This document shows positions 1-7,275 of a DNA stretch of 31,056 nucleotides, one piece after another. The position numbers and the translations under genes are program-made. Location: positions 1 to 31,056 of the forward strand of contig USPC01000011.1 in the NCBI GenBank assembly GCA_900556605.1, in the 5' to 3' direction. The stretch comes from an uncultured Collinsella sp. (GTDB lineage: Bacteria > Actinomycetota > Coriobacteriia > Coriobacteriales > Coriobacteriaceae). Position 1 is the first letter of the stretch; each line of letters opens with the position of its first letter. A model generated the notes under the pieces. It had not been told where the DNA came from. It searched no databases and saw nothing but the letters and a program-made list of their open reading frames with translations.

Positions 1-546
1 CAGCGACCAGGCGAACCCACCCACGAGCTGCGCGGCGAGCGGGCAGAAGATGCCCGCGAGCATGCCGAGCCGCGCCGTGAGGAAGAGCCCTGCGGGGATC
101 ATCCACGCCGCGGTCACCGTGTTGGCGAGCGCGCAGAGGAGCATCGTGAGCGTGCCCGCGGCCGTGAGACCCTGCGAGGAGAACGCCGATCCCGCGAGGT
201 AGATGCCGAAGACCACGAGGTTCGAGAGCGTGCAAAGAGCGAGGCACCAGAGCGCCTTGGCCCACCAGGCGCGCCCGAGCGGGAAGCCCAGGCCCAAAAG
301 CCCCCGCATCCGCGTGCGAGCGTCCGCCCGCGCGACGCACGCCACCACGAGCGAGAGACACACGGGCAGGAAGAGCGCGTACCAGTAGTTCCACGCGCTG
401 AAGATCTGCACGCCCCGGTAGGGCATCGCGCCGAGCAGCGGCATCGGCAGCGCCATGAGCACGGCCAGGCGAACCGGTGCCGCGTGGCGCGACTTCAGGG
501 CCTCGGCGCGCAGGGCCGCGAGCAGGCCGCCTTTCTCGCCCGTCAT
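1..546 (-). CDS. Lantibiotic-immunity ABC transporter permease, partial
   Basis: An open frame of 182 codons runs leftwards from an ATG at 544-546 to the contig edge with no stop, so the C-terminus is missing. The start overlaps the stop of the upstream ATPase gene (ATGA), showing translational coupling. The N-terminus has the LRAEALKSRHA type of cytoplasmic helix seen at the start of ABC-2 permeases. Long hydrophobic stretches follow, with a YWYALFLP segment like those of the MutE/EpiE/NukE immunity permeases. By family, this subunit forms the membrane channel of a pump that removes lantibiotics from the producer or a resistant cell. No bacteriocin precursor or modification gene is visible, so it may be a stand-alone resistance or sensing module. 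Family assignment is from motif memory and adjacency; an ABC-2 permease of other substrate is possible. Confidence 0.8.
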   Translation of the reverse strand, partial: MTGEKGGLLAALRAEALKSRHAAPVRLAVLMALPMPLLGAMPYRGVQIFSAWNYWYALFLPVCLSLVVACVARADARTRMRGLLGLGFPLGRAWWAKALWCLALCTLSNLVVFGIYLAGSAFSSQGLTAAGTLTMLLCALANTVTAAWMIPAGLFLTARLGMLAGIFCPLAAQLVGGFAWSL

Positions 547-1271
547 GCCGCCACCTCCCCGCGCGCTCGTCGCCCTTCCCGGCAGAAGCTCATGAAGAGT
601 TCCTCGAGGTCCTGCCCGGGCCGAAGCGCATCCTCGTAGGCGAGGCGCCCCCCGCAGATGATGCCGATGGTGTCCGCCATCTGCTGCACCTCGGAGAGGA
701 TGTGGCTCGAGACGATCACCGTCGTACCCGCCGCCGCGAAGCCGCGGATCTGGTCGCGCAGCTCCTCGATGCCGATGGGGTCGAGGCCGTTGGTGGGCTC
801 ATCGAGCACGAGCAGGCGTGGCCGGGCGATCAGCGCCAGCGCGAGCCCCAAGCGCTGCCGCATGCCCATCGAGAAGCGCCCGGCGCGCTTCTTCCCGGTG
901 TCCGCGAGGTCCACGGCGGCGAGCACCTCATCTATGCGGCTCTCGGGAAGGCCCAGCAGTGTGGTGCGCACGCGCAGGTTCTCGCGCGCGGTGAGGTTGG
1001 GGTAGAGCGGCGCCTCCTCGATGAGACTGCCGATTGCGTAGAGGTCCTCGCGGCGCCAGGCGTGCCCGGCAAAGAGAATCTCCCCGGCCGTCGGCCGCAG
1101 CATCCCGCAGATCATCTTGAGCGTTGTCGACTTGCCGGCGCCGTTGGGACCGAGCAGCCCGTACACCTCGCCCTCGCGGATATGAAGGCTCACGTCGGCC
1201 ACGGCGTCCTGCGCCTGGTTGCCGCGGCCGAAGCGCTTGGTGAGCCCGCGCGTCTCGAGCATGTAACCCAT
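543..1271 (-). CDS. Lantibiotic-protection ABC transporter ATP-binding subunit
   Basis: 242-residue ABC ATPase with all nucleotide-binding motifs: Walker A GPNGAGKST (residues 41-49), signature FSMGMRQRL, Walker B LLVLDEP and H-loop SSH. The stretch SLIEEAPLYPNLTARENL after the Q-loop region is typical of the MutF/NukF/EpiF group, which powers immunity to lantibiotics. ATG at 1271 has AAAGGA about seven bases upstream; a second ATG three codons in is possible. It is coupled to the permease by a 4-bp overlap. The two genes and their leader look markedly richer in G+C than the sequence after about 1380, which hints at separate ancestry. ATPase identity is certain; the lantibiotic substrate is inferred from family resemblance. 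Confidence 0.92.
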   Translation of the reverse strand: MGYMLETRGLTKRFGRGNQAQDAVADVSLHIREGEVYGLLGPNGAGKSTTLKMICGMLRPTAGEILFAGHAWRREDLYAIGSLIEEAPLYPNLTARENLRVRTTLLGLPESRIDEVLAAVDLADTGKKRAGRFSMGMRQRLGLALALIARPRLLVLDEPTNGLDPIGIEELRDQIRGFAAAGTTVIVSSHILSEVQQMADTIGIICGGRLAYEDALRPGQDLEELFMSFCREGRRARGEVAA

Positions 1272-1292
1272 GGGTTTATCCTTTCTCTTCCG

Positions 1293-1325
1293 GGCGCGCG
1301 GGCCGAGTCGCCGCGCCCGCGCGCC
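1293..1325 (-). other. GC-rich leader hairpin before the ABC genes
   Basis: An 11-bp perfect stem (GGCGCGCGGGC at 1293-1303 against GCCCGCGCGCC at 1315-1325) with an 11-nt loop ends about 21 nt before the ATPase start. No U-run follows on the minus strand, so it is not a standard terminator. It could affect leader translation or simply reflect the GC-rich sequence. Confidence 0.5.
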
Positions 1326-1482
1326 TTACCTTTCGGGTTCACCATCCATGGTGGGGCGCGTTTCTAACGAAGCCGTAACGGCCGTTGGGTTCTTTTGGCG
1401 CCAACCCTTCTCGACCCGCACATCATGATTAATTTGCTTAAGGCAACAACTTTCCCGATCGATGTAATCACCGAATCAAAAC

Positions 1483-1539
1483 GTGTACATCAGCCATCAA
1501 AGATGCCGAAAAATGTCATATTTGGAGGCTGATGTACAC
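1483..1539. repeat. 13-bp perfect inverted repeat between divergent genes
   Basis: GTGTACATCAGCC (1483-1495) is exactly mirrored by GGCTGATGTACAC (1527-1539) across 31 nt; after two mismatches, four more inner bases also pair (CAAA with TTTG). It lies in the ~400-bp gap between the divergent ABC operon and the phosphatidyltransferase gene. It has no U-run, so an operator or a boundary remnant is more likely than a terminator. The rest of 1326-1667 shows nothing else clear apart from a possible promoter near 1626. Confidence 0.6.
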
Positions 1540-1625
1540 AAATGCAGAATCCCGCACAACTCAGTAGCATCCTCCATATGTCTGGACTCTCTATGCTTAC
1601 GCTGGATAGACATCGCCGGAACGGG

Positions 1626-1631
1626 TATAGT
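1626..1631 (+). promoter_or_regulatory. Possible -10 element for the phosphatidyltransferase operon
   Basis: TATAGT lies 36 bases before the GTG start at 1668, a position that would give a short leader. No convincing -35 hexamer is present. It supports the GTG start over the upstream in-frame ATG at 1542, which would begin before this promoter. Confidence 0.3.
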
Positions 1632-1667
1632 ATCGAAAGTTTTGTCGTTAACCAGCGGGGGAGTCCT

Positions 1668-2372
1668 GTGGGCATCAAAAAGAAGATCAAAAAGGAGCTT
1701 ATCGGCACTTCCGATTACCCGTCGAATAAGATCTTTACGATCTCCAATTTCATCACCTTTACGCGCCTGATCCTCACCCTGGTATTTCTGTACCTGTTTG
1801 TGACGGATAACAACCGCGTCATCGCCATCGTTATCTACGCCGTTGCCGCCTCTACCGACTGGATGGACGGTCAGATCGCCCGCATGACCAAGACGGTCTC
1901 GTGGCTCGGCAAGGTCATGGATCCCATCTGCGACCGTGCGCTGCTGTTCACCGGCGTACTTGGGCTGGTGGTCCGCGGAGAGCTGCCCATCTGGGTCTGC
2001 GTGCTCATTATTGGCCGCGACATCTATCTGGGCATCGGCACGCTTATCGTTCGTCATTATCACCGTCGCCCCATCGATGTCGTCTTTCCCGGAAAGATTG
2101 CCACTGCACTGCTCATGACCGGCTTCTCGCTCATGCTGCTCGGGTTCCCCGTTATTGACGGCCTGCATCTTTTACCTTCAACCCTTACGGCCTTCCCGGG
2201 CCTCAACGGAAGCTCGGTGCCCCTCGGCATCTTCTTTGTGTACGGCGGCGTGATCTTCTCCATGCTCACGGCTGTCATCTATTCCATTAAGGGCGGAGTG
2301 GCCATTAAACAGGCTCTCGCGCATCCCGAGGACGAGGACATCGACTTTCTGAACCCTGAAATCGAAGACTGA
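1668..2372 (+). CDS. CDP-alcohol phosphatidyltransferase family protein
   Basis: 234-residue membrane enzyme with the complete family signature D-x2-D-G-x2-A-R-x8-G-x3-D-x3-D at residues 64-89 (DWMDGQIAR ... GKVMDPICD). These Asp residues bind the metal and CDP-diacylglycerol while an alcohol displaces CMP, making a phospholipid head group. Several hydrophobic helices follow. The GTG start has a GGGGGAG ribosome site a few bases upstream and a possible promoter just ahead; the longer frame from ATG 1542 adds 42 residues with no family character. The acceptor alcohol (glycerol phosphate, inositol phosphate or other) cannot be read from sequence. A second paralogue at 22596-23234 sits in the classical pgsA context, so this one may have another substrate. 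In mycobacteria, as recalled, a pgsA paralogue also lies near the FHA/MerR pair, matching this neighbourhood. Confidence 0.88.
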   Translation: MGIKKKIKKELIGTSDYPSNKIFTISNFITFTRLILTLVFLYLFVTDNNRVIAIVIYAVAASTDWMDGQIARMTKTVSWLGKVMDPICDRALLFTGVLGLVVRGELPIWVCVLIIGRDIYLGIGTLIVRHYHRRPIDVVFPGKIATALLMTGFSLMLLGFPVIDGLHLLPSTLTAFPGLNGSSVPLGIFFVYGGVIFSMLTAVIYSIKGGVAIKQALAHPEDEDIDFLNPEIED

Positions 2373-2382
2373 TTCGTTGGGG

Positions 2383-2388
2383 TATGAT
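2383..2388 (+). promoter_or_regulatory. Possible -10 element before the FHA gene
   Basis: TATGAT, one mismatch from consensus, lies 51 bases before the ATG of the FHA gene and just after the preceding stop. The -35 region is weak, so a separate promoter for FHA and the downstream genes is only suggested. Confidence 0.35.
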
Positions 2389-2438
2389 TACGTACGGTTC
2401 ATTATTTGCGGCACGTCCGCGATAAGTTAGGGGTTGTC

Positions 2439-2873
2439 ATGGACAACATGGTTAACAATATGCCTCAGAATGATAAGACTGCTGACGCTACCTGCGTATT
2501 CCGCGTGCCTTCAAGCGACGTCACCGTTCCCGACCTCATGGCCAACGTGCGCATCACCGCCCCCGTTCTGTCCATCGTCAAGGGTCCGCAGACTGGTGCC
2601 GCCTTTGAGCTCGAGGACGACGTGACCACCATCGGCCGCGATCCTGCGAACGGCATCTTCCTCAATGACATGACCGTATCGCGCAGCCACGCGCGCATTA
2701 TCCGCGAGGGCCTCGGCGCTCGCATCGAGGATCTGGGCTCGCTCAATGGCACCTGGGTCGACGGTGCCATCGTCAATGCAGCCCCGCTGCACGACGGTTC
2801 TTCCGTCCAGATCGGTACGTTTACGCTCATCTACCACGAGAGCACGCCGGAGCGCATCGAAACCGGTGAGTAG
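2439..2873 (+). CDS. FHA-domain protein of the GarA/OdhI type
   Basis: 144 residues from the ATG at 2439, which has TAGGGG five bases upstream; an in-frame TTG 11 codons earlier lacks a ribosome site. Residues ~48-130 form a forkhead-associated domain with its phosphothreonine-binding residues: GRD (66-68), SRSH (81-84) and LNGT (102-105). GarA (mycobacteria) and OdhI (corynebacteria) are small FHA switches that regulate 2-oxoglutarate and glutamate enzymes once phosphorylated on an N-terminal ETTS-V-F-R motif. Here the equivalent is DATCVFR (16-22): only one Thr, T18, remains, aligned with the second Thr of the motif. The MerR gene follows after 3 nt, the same order as garA-Rv1828. The FHA fold is certain; regulation of 2-oxoglutarate metabolism is inference. 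Confidence 0.87.
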   Translation: MDNMVNNMPQNDKTADATCVFRVPSSDVTVPDLMANVRITAPVLSIVKGPQTGAAFELEDDVTTIGRDPANGIFLNDMTVSRSHARIIREGLGARIEDLGSLNGTWVDGAIVNAAPLHDGSSVQIGTFTLIYHESTPERIETGE

Positions 2874-2876
2874 GGC

Positions 2877-3755
2877 ATGGCCGAACGCAACTATCTGAGT
2901 ATCGGCCAAGTCGTCAACCTACTTCGAGGCGCATACCCCGATCTTTCGAACTCAAAAATTAGATTTCTAGAAGATGAGGGGCTCATTACCCCTCATCGTA
3001 CGCCTAAGGGATACCGTCAGTACTCTAAGGAGGACGTTGATCGCCTGGAGGTCATCCTGCATTTGCAGAAGACCCGCTACATGCCGCTCAACGTGATTAA
3101 GCAGCGCTTGGAAAACGCCACGGACCTGTCAACGCTCGCTTACGAGGTGGGCTTGCTGTCCGATGTTCCGCTCAAGACGGAGCCCAAGGAGACTAAGCAA
3201 AAGCTGCATCCCATTGAGACCATTCCCGATATGCTGGGCGTCGAGATTTCGTTTATCCGCTCGCTCGCCGAGAACGACCTCATTCGCATCATCAAGAGTC
3301 CGCAGAATCGTGAGCTCGTCGATGGTCGCGATTTTCCAATCATCCGCTACTGCTCCGAGCTGTCACGCTTCCATATCGAGCCCCGCAACCTGCGTCAGTA
3401 CGTGTCTTCCGCCAACCGCGAGTCCTCGATGTTTGAGCAGGTGCTCGTGAGCATGCTCGGAATGGATACCTCCGATGACGAGCGCGACGCCAAGCTCGAG
3501 CGTGCGTTTAAGAAGCTTCACGACCTGACCGAGGGTGTGCACACTGCGCTGCTCAAGAACCGCGTTTTTGAGTCGCTCAACGCCGTGGTCGAGGACGCCG
3601 ACATTGATGCACTCGATGAGGAAATCGCTCGCTCCGAGTCCACCAAGGCCAAAAACGAAGAAACTGCCGCGCCGGCTTCGCACGAGGATTCTCTCGTAAA
3701 GCCGCTTAAGGTCGTCGCCCCTTCGCAATCCGGCACCGTCACCGCGGGCAAATAA
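2877..3755 (+). CDS. ftsR: MerR-family regulator, FtsR-like
   Basis: 292-residue protein opening with a MerR-type winged helix: NYLSIGQVVNLLRGAYPDLSNSKIRFLEDEGLI, then the wing TPKGYRQYS and a helix rich in basic residues. This opening is characteristic of the actinobacterial FtsR/Rv1828 family, whose corynebacterial member activates ftsZ. The rest is helical, and the last ~50 residues are rich in Ala, Glu and Ser and probably flexible. No cysteine metal-sensing cluster is seen, unlike metal-responsive MerR proteins. It starts 3 nt after the FHA stop with GGTGAG upstream, so the two are translated together. A role in division control is inferred from family and synteny only. Confidence 0.85.
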   Translation: MAERNYLSIGQVVNLLRGAYPDLSNSKIRFLEDEGLITPHRTPKGYRQYSKEDVDRLEVILHLQKTRYMPLNVIKQRLENATDLSTLAYEVGLLSDVPLKTEPKETKQKLHPIETIPDMLGVEISFIRSLAENDLIRIIKSPQNRELVDGRDFPIIRYCSELSRFHIEPRNLRQYVSSANRESSMFEQVLVSMLGMDTSDDERDAKLERAFKKLHDLTEGVHTALLKNRVFESLNAVVEDADIDALDEEIARSESTKAKNEETAAPASHEDSLVKPLKVVAPSQSGTVTAGK

Positions 3756-3795
3756 CCGCTGCTGATATTTCGGCAACCCATTGAAAGGTCATGCA

Positions 3796-4326
3796 ATGTA
3801 CGACTTCGAATCTCAAATCGTCGACATCCCCGACTATCCCGAGCCCGGAGTCATCTTTAAAGACATCACGCCGCTCTTTGGCAATCCCGAGGCGCTCAAA
3901 GCCATGACCGATACCCTCGCCGAGCACTTTGCCGGCATGGGAATCACCAAGGTCGTGGGTCCCGAGGCTCGCGGCTTTATGGTTGGCGTACCGGTGGCTG
4001 TAGCCCTTGGCGCCGGCTTTGTTCCCGCACGTAAACCGGGCAAGCTGCCGCGCGAGACCGTAAGCCAGAGCTACGAGCTCGAGTACGGCACCGATTCAAT
4101 TGAGATCCATGCCGACGCTATCAGCTCTAAAGATACCGTGTTGATTCTGGACGACTTGGTCGCGACGGGCGGAACCGTCGAGGCAACAGGTAAACTGGTG
4201 CGAGATATGGGCGCAAAGCTTATCGGTTACGGTTGTATACTTGAGCTTGCGTTTCTCAACCCGCGCGAGAAGCTCACGCCGTCTGATGACGATGTGGAGC
4301 TCTTTAGCCTGGTGACGGTAGACTAG
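3796..4326 (+). CDS. apt: Adenine phosphoribosyltransferase
   Basis: 176-residue enzyme that joins adenine to PRPP to give AMP and pyrophosphate (purine salvage, cytosol). The PRPP-binding motif VLILDDLVATGGT lies at residues 115-127. The N-terminal IPDYPEPGVIFKDITPLF and the flexible-loop region ARKPGKLPRETVSQSYELEYG are characteristic of Apt. Length is normal for the family. ATG 3796 is preceded by GAAAGG at a spacing of seven; an in-frame TTG five codons upstream overlaps that site and is unlikely. It sits 40 nt after ftsR with no terminator between, so it probably belongs to the same transcript. Confidence 0.96.
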   Translation: MYDFESQIVDIPDYPEPGVIFKDITPLFGNPEALKAMTDTLAEHFAGMGITKVVGPEARGFMVGVPVAVALGAGFVPARKPGKLPRETVSQSYELEYGTDSIEIHADAISSKDTVLILDDLVATGGTVEATGKLVRDMGAKLIGYGCILELAFLNPREKLTPSDDDVELFSLVTVD

Positions 4327-4358
4327 CCGTTACCCTTAGTTACTGGAAAGGAAGCTAC

Positions 4359-5486
4359 ATGCGCACAGCAAACACGCACAAAAACATGGCACGCTGCGCT
4401 GCTACGGCAACCCTCGCTTGTGTTTTGGGCTTGGGCCTCGCGGCTCCTGCCTACGCCGATACCGCATCCGACCTTGCCGCTGCTCGTACGAAACTCGAGC
4501 AGATCGGCACCCAAACCCAGCAGATTTACGATGAGCTTGCCACGCAGACGCAGGCGCTCGATCAGACTGCCGGCGAGATCACGCAAAAGCAGCAGGAGAT
4601 CGCCGATGGTCAGGCCAAGCTCTCGACCTATGTCGCCGGCGAGTACAAAACCGGCGGTCTGAGCCTGCTTCAGGTTTTGACGGGTGTCGATGATCTGAGC
4701 GATATGCTCAACCGCCTGTTCTACTACGGCAAAGTTTCCGACAAGCAAGCTCAGACCATTCAAGAGGTCAAGGAGCTTAAGCAGCAGCTCACCGATAAGC
4801 AGGCCGAGCAGGAGAAGAACGTCGCCACCACGCAAAAGAAGGTCGACGAGCTTAACGCCCAGCAGGCTGAAGCCCAGAACGTCGTAAACTCCCTGGATTC
4901 GCAGCTGCAGGCCGAGCTTGCCGCAGAGGCCGAGGCCAACGCCGCGCTGCAGGCCGGCATCAACGCCAGCACTGCCGAGAAGGCCACGGTGAGCAACGAG
5001 ACTGCCGGTACAACCGAGAACACCAACAACGGTGGCCAGACCAGCAATAACAACAACCAGGGCGGCAACACTCCGGCTCCTACGCCGGCACCTGCTCCTA
5101 CACCGCAGCCCTCCACGCCCGCTCCGGCTCCGACGCCTTCTGCTCCGAGCCAGTCCGTCGATGGCGGTTCTGTTGTCTCGCGTGCATACAGCAAGCTTGG
5201 TTGCGCCTATTCCTGGGGCGGAATTGGACCGAACAGCTTCGACTGCTCTGGTTTTGTTAGCTATTGCCTCACGGGTCGCTATTGCCGCCTCGGCACCACG
5301 GGTACCTTTATGGGCTGGACGCGTGTGTCCGATCCGCAGCCCGGTGACGTTGTGGTCAACTCGTACCACACCGGCATTTACATCGGTGGTGGTCAGATGA
5401 TTCATGCTTCCGACTACAACACAGGTGTTATCATCAGCTCCGTTGCCGCCGGCATGAACAACAACTATATCTTCGTGCGCTACTAA
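4359..5486 (+). CDS. Secreted NlpC/P60 peptidoglycan hydrolase
   Basis: 375 residues in clear sections. Residues 1-33 are a signal peptide with cleavage expected after AYA. Residues ~36-195 are a coiled-coil region rich in Gln, Lys and Glu. Residues ~215-265 form an Asn/Gly then Pro/Ala/Thr-rich linker. Residues ~270-375 are an NlpC/P60 papain-like domain with Cys296 (FDCSGF), His337 (NSYHTGIYIG) and His349 (MIHASD) as the expected catalytic set. Such proteins cut peptide stems of peptidoglycan, usually the D-Glu-diamino acid bond, during cell separation; the coiled coil resembles that of RipA/PcsB-type hydrolases, which often keep the enzyme inactive. SD AAAGGA precedes ATG 4359. It is the last gene before a strong terminator. 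The precise cleavage specificity is not readable. Confidence 0.92.
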   Translation: MRTANTHKNMARCAATATLACVLGLGLAAPAYADTASDLAAARTKLEQIGTQTQQIYDELATQTQALDQTAGEITQKQQEIADGQAKLSTYVAGEYKTGGLSLLQVLTGVDDLSDMLNRLFYYGKVSDKQAQTIQEVKELKQQLTDKQAEQEKNVATTQKKVDELNAQQAEAQNVVNSLDSQLQAELAAEAEANAALQAGINASTAEKATVSNETAGTTENTNNGGQTSNNNNQGGNTPAPTPAPAPTPQPSTPAPAPTPSAPSQSVDGGSVVSRAYSKLGCAYSWGGIGPNSFDCSGFVSYCLTGRYCRLGTTGTFMGWTRVSDPQPGDVVVNSYHTGIYIGGGQMIHASDYNTGVIISSVAAGMNNNYIFVRY

Positions 5487-5512
5487 GTCATCTTACACAG
5501 CGTGTGAATGTG

Positions 5513-5549
5513 GACCTCGTGGCTTAAAGTCGCGAGGTCTATTCTTTTG
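5513..5549 (+). terminator. Intrinsic terminator after the NlpC/P60 gene
   Basis: GACCTCG (5513-5519) pairs with CGAGGTC (5533-5539), with some further pairing inside, and is followed by TATTCTTTT. It ends the plus-strand operon that begins at 1668. Confidence 0.8.
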
Positions 5550-5560
5550 TCTCTAATCTT

Positions 5561-5597
5561 GTACGGCTATCTAGTATTCAAAACTAGATAGCCGTAC
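5561..5597. promoter_or_regulatory. Palindromic operator upstream of the DegV gene
   Basis: A perfect 15-bp inverted repeat with a 7-nt spacer (arms 5561-5575 and 5583-5597; half-site GGCTATCTAGT). The inner 29 bp (5565-5593) match a site upstream of the DUF1836 gene at 25 of 29 positions. It abuts the expected -35 region of the DegV promoter, a position suited to repression. There is no U-run, so it is not a terminator. Confidence 0.75.
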
Positions 5598-5622
5598 ATT
5601 CGGTTTGCAAGAAGGCTATAAT
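5594..5622 (+). promoter_or_regulatory. Promoter of the DegV gene
   Basis: Consensus -10 TATAAT at 5617-5622, 30 bp before the ATG. The -35 position (GTACAT, 5594-5599) is poor and overlaps the right edge of the palindrome. A small inverted repeat, ATTGTT/AACAAT (5621-5636), follows in the leader. Confidence 0.6.
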
Positions 5623-5651
5623 TGTTGAGGAACAATTAGAAAGGACCCTCT

Positions 5652-6518
5652 ATGAGCTGGGCACTTATCTCAGATTCAAGCTGTAACCTCCGCGATTGGC
5701 AACCGACCGCACCCCATACCACCTTTGCATTTGCGCCCCTCAAAATTCGAGTGGGGGAGCGTGAATTCGTCGATGACCTTTCACTCGATGTTCATGAGCT
5801 CAACTGCGCTGTTCAGGCGGAGACGAACGCTTCTTCGAGCGCTTGTCCCAGCGTAGGGGAGTGGGTCGAGCTCTTCAAATTGGCAGACAAGACCATCTGC
5901 ATGCCGATCTCTGAGGGCGTGTCGGGCAGCTACAATGCGGCAGCTACGGCTCGCGATATGGTTCTTGCCGAGGAACCGGACCGCAATATTCATCTTGTCA
6001 ATTCACGCGCGGCTGGCGGCAAAATGGATCTCATTTTCTTGCTGTTCGACCGCTATCTTGCAAGCAATCCGGATGCCTCATTCGAGGACGCTTGCGCATA
6101 CTTCGATAGCCTTGAACAGAACAGCAAAATCCTCTTCAGCTTGTGCAATTACGAAAACCTCGCCAAAGCCGGACGTATCCCTAAGGCAGCCGGCGTCATT
6201 GCCAACAAGCTCAATATTCGCATTTTGGGCACGGCGAGCGAGGCCGGTAAAATCGAACTCGTCGGGCACACGCGTGGCGAAAAGAAGATGCTAAACAAGA
6301 TCATCGACACCATGGAAGCCGAAGGTTTTACGGGCGGCGAGGTCGTTATCGACCATGTCGAGAATGAGGCAGGCGCCCAAGCACTTGCCAGCCGAATTGT
6401 GGAGCGCTGGCCCGGCTCCAAGACCATCATCATGCCCTGCAACGGGCTAGATTCATACTATGCCGAAATGCATGGGCTCATTATCGGCTACGGCATGGGC
6501 GTGGCTTCGGGCCAATAA
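5652..6518 (+). CDS. DegV-family fatty-acid-binding protein (FakB-like)
   Basis: 288 residues. The N-terminus ALISDSSCNL matches the conserved SDS motif of DegV proteins, the PISEGVSGSYNAA segment matches the lipid-head pocket loop, and KAGRIPKAAGVIANKLNIRIL is the usual C-terminal signature. Family members bind a fatty acid and present it to the kinase FakA for activation to acyl phosphate, feeding phospholipid synthesis; no FakA gene is in the window. SD GAAAGGA precedes ATG 5652. The gene has its own promoter and operator and ends at a bidirectional terminator facing the DUF1836 gene. The lipid ligand is not predictable. Confidence 0.9.
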   Translation: MSWALISDSSCNLRDWQPTAPHTTFAFAPLKIRVGEREFVDDLSLDVHELNCAVQAETNASSSACPSVGEWVELFKLADKTICMPISEGVSGSYNAAATARDMVLAEEPDRNIHLVNSRAAGGKMDLIFLLFDRYLASNPDASFEDACAYFDSLEQNSKILFSLCNYENLAKAGRIPKAAGVIANKLNIRILGTASEAGKIELVGHTRGEKKMLNKIIDTMEAEGFTGGEVVIDHVENEAGAQALASRIVERWPGSKTIIMPCNGLDSYYAEMHGLIIGYGMGVASGQ

Positions 6519-6537
6519 CGTCCAACCAAGCAAAAAT

Positions 6538-6583
6538 ACGGGCGGGACAAAGTGACAGATGACCCTTTGCTCCGCCCGTTTTA
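6538..6583. terminator. Bidirectional terminator between DegV and DUF1836 genes
   Basis: The outer stem pairs ACGGGCGG (from 6538) with CCGCCCGT (to 6579) and the inner stem pairs CAAAG (6548-6552) with CTTTG (6565-6569). TTTTAT follows on the plus strand and ATTTTTG on the minus strand, so it can serve both converging genes. Confidence 0.85.
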
Positions 6584-6591
6584 TACGTCGG

Positions 6592-7203
6592 CTAGCTATT
6601 AAACCCATTAAACTTTAGATAGCTCATCAGGTACGCCTTCGAAACGAAGGATGAAACCGCACTGCGCACAAGCAGCGACTCACGCGTTACCTGATGCGCC
6701 GTATCGGGAACCGGCGTCGGCTCGACGGAAAACGCCGAACGAATCGATGCCTCGAGCTGATCAACCACATAGTTGAAGGCCGTCGGGGCATCGTAGCTCA
6801 ATCGCTGAATGTTAAAGAGTGCCTGCACCGCAGCAATAGGTAGCACCTGCTTAAAGATGCAGATAGCGATCAGACGGGCAATCTGCTCGCGGCCATATTG
6901 CTTTTTAACCGGAGCAGGCACCAGGCCGACCTTCACGTAGTTGTTGATCATCGATGGCGTAATGACGGGCTGCTCAACGCAAATGGACAGCGGCTCCATC
7001 CACAGCGCAACATACTCAATAACCTGGTCGCGATAGAGCGTCACATTGGGCAACTGGTCATAGCGCGACAGACTCAACGTATTGAGTTTGCACACGATTT
7101 CGGACTGAATAAATGCATCGGGCAGCACAGTGGGCTGAATATCCTCAGGCTTAATACTGACCGACGAATCGGACATCGGAATAACGTGTTTAACGTGGTT
7201 CAT
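6592..7203 (-). CDS. DUF1836-family DNA-binding regulator
   Basis: 203 residues from the ATG at 7203, which has GGAGG in good position; the open frame extends 54 codons further upstream but that part has no ribosome site and covers the operator. The middle carries ITPSMINNYVKVGLVPAPVKKQYGREQIA, a MerR-like winged-helix pattern, followed by LIAICIFKQVLPIAAVQALF, the hallmark of DUF1836. Function of the family is not established. It converges on the DegV gene, and a near copy of the DegV operator lies 36 bp before its own start. The simplest reading is an autoregulated repressor of the DegV gene. That is inference from the shared site. Confidence 0.82.
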   Translation of the reverse strand: MNHVKHVIPMSDSSVSIKPEDIQPTVLPDAFIQSEIVCKLNTLSLSRYDQLPNVTLYRDQVIEYVALWMEPLSICVEQPVITPSMINNYVKVGLVPAPVKKQYGREQIARLIAICIFKQVLPIAAVQALFNIQRLSYDAPTAFNYVVDQLEASIRSAFSVEPTPVPDTAHQVTRESLLVRSAVSSFVSKAYLMSYLKFNGFNS

Positions 7204-7238
7204 AAAGGTCCTCCGTTCATTTTCTATATTGTATTCTA

Positions 7239-7267
7239 GGTTATCTAGTTTTGCATACCACATAGCC
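7239..7267. promoter_or_regulatory. Second copy of the DegV-type operator, before DUF1836
   Basis: Read on the minus strand, this 29-bp site begins GGCTATG, contains CAAAACTAGATAACC and differs from 5565-5593 at only four positions (7, 9, 14 and 27). It lies between the trxB end and the DUF1836 start, next to likely -10 sequences (TACAAT at 7228-7233 on the minus strand). Confidence 0.7.
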
Positions 7268-7275
7268 GGCAAGTA

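Noticed and set aside
1542..1667. 42-codon N-terminal extension of the phosphatidyltransferase
   Set aside because: No ribosome site, it precedes the likely -10 element and has no family similarity; GTG 1668 has a good site.
4323..5405. 360-codon minus-strand frame opposite the NlpC/P60 gene
   Set aside because: Low-complexity Leu/Gly/Arg-rich antisense product; the plus-strand protein has signal peptide, linker and catalytic residues.
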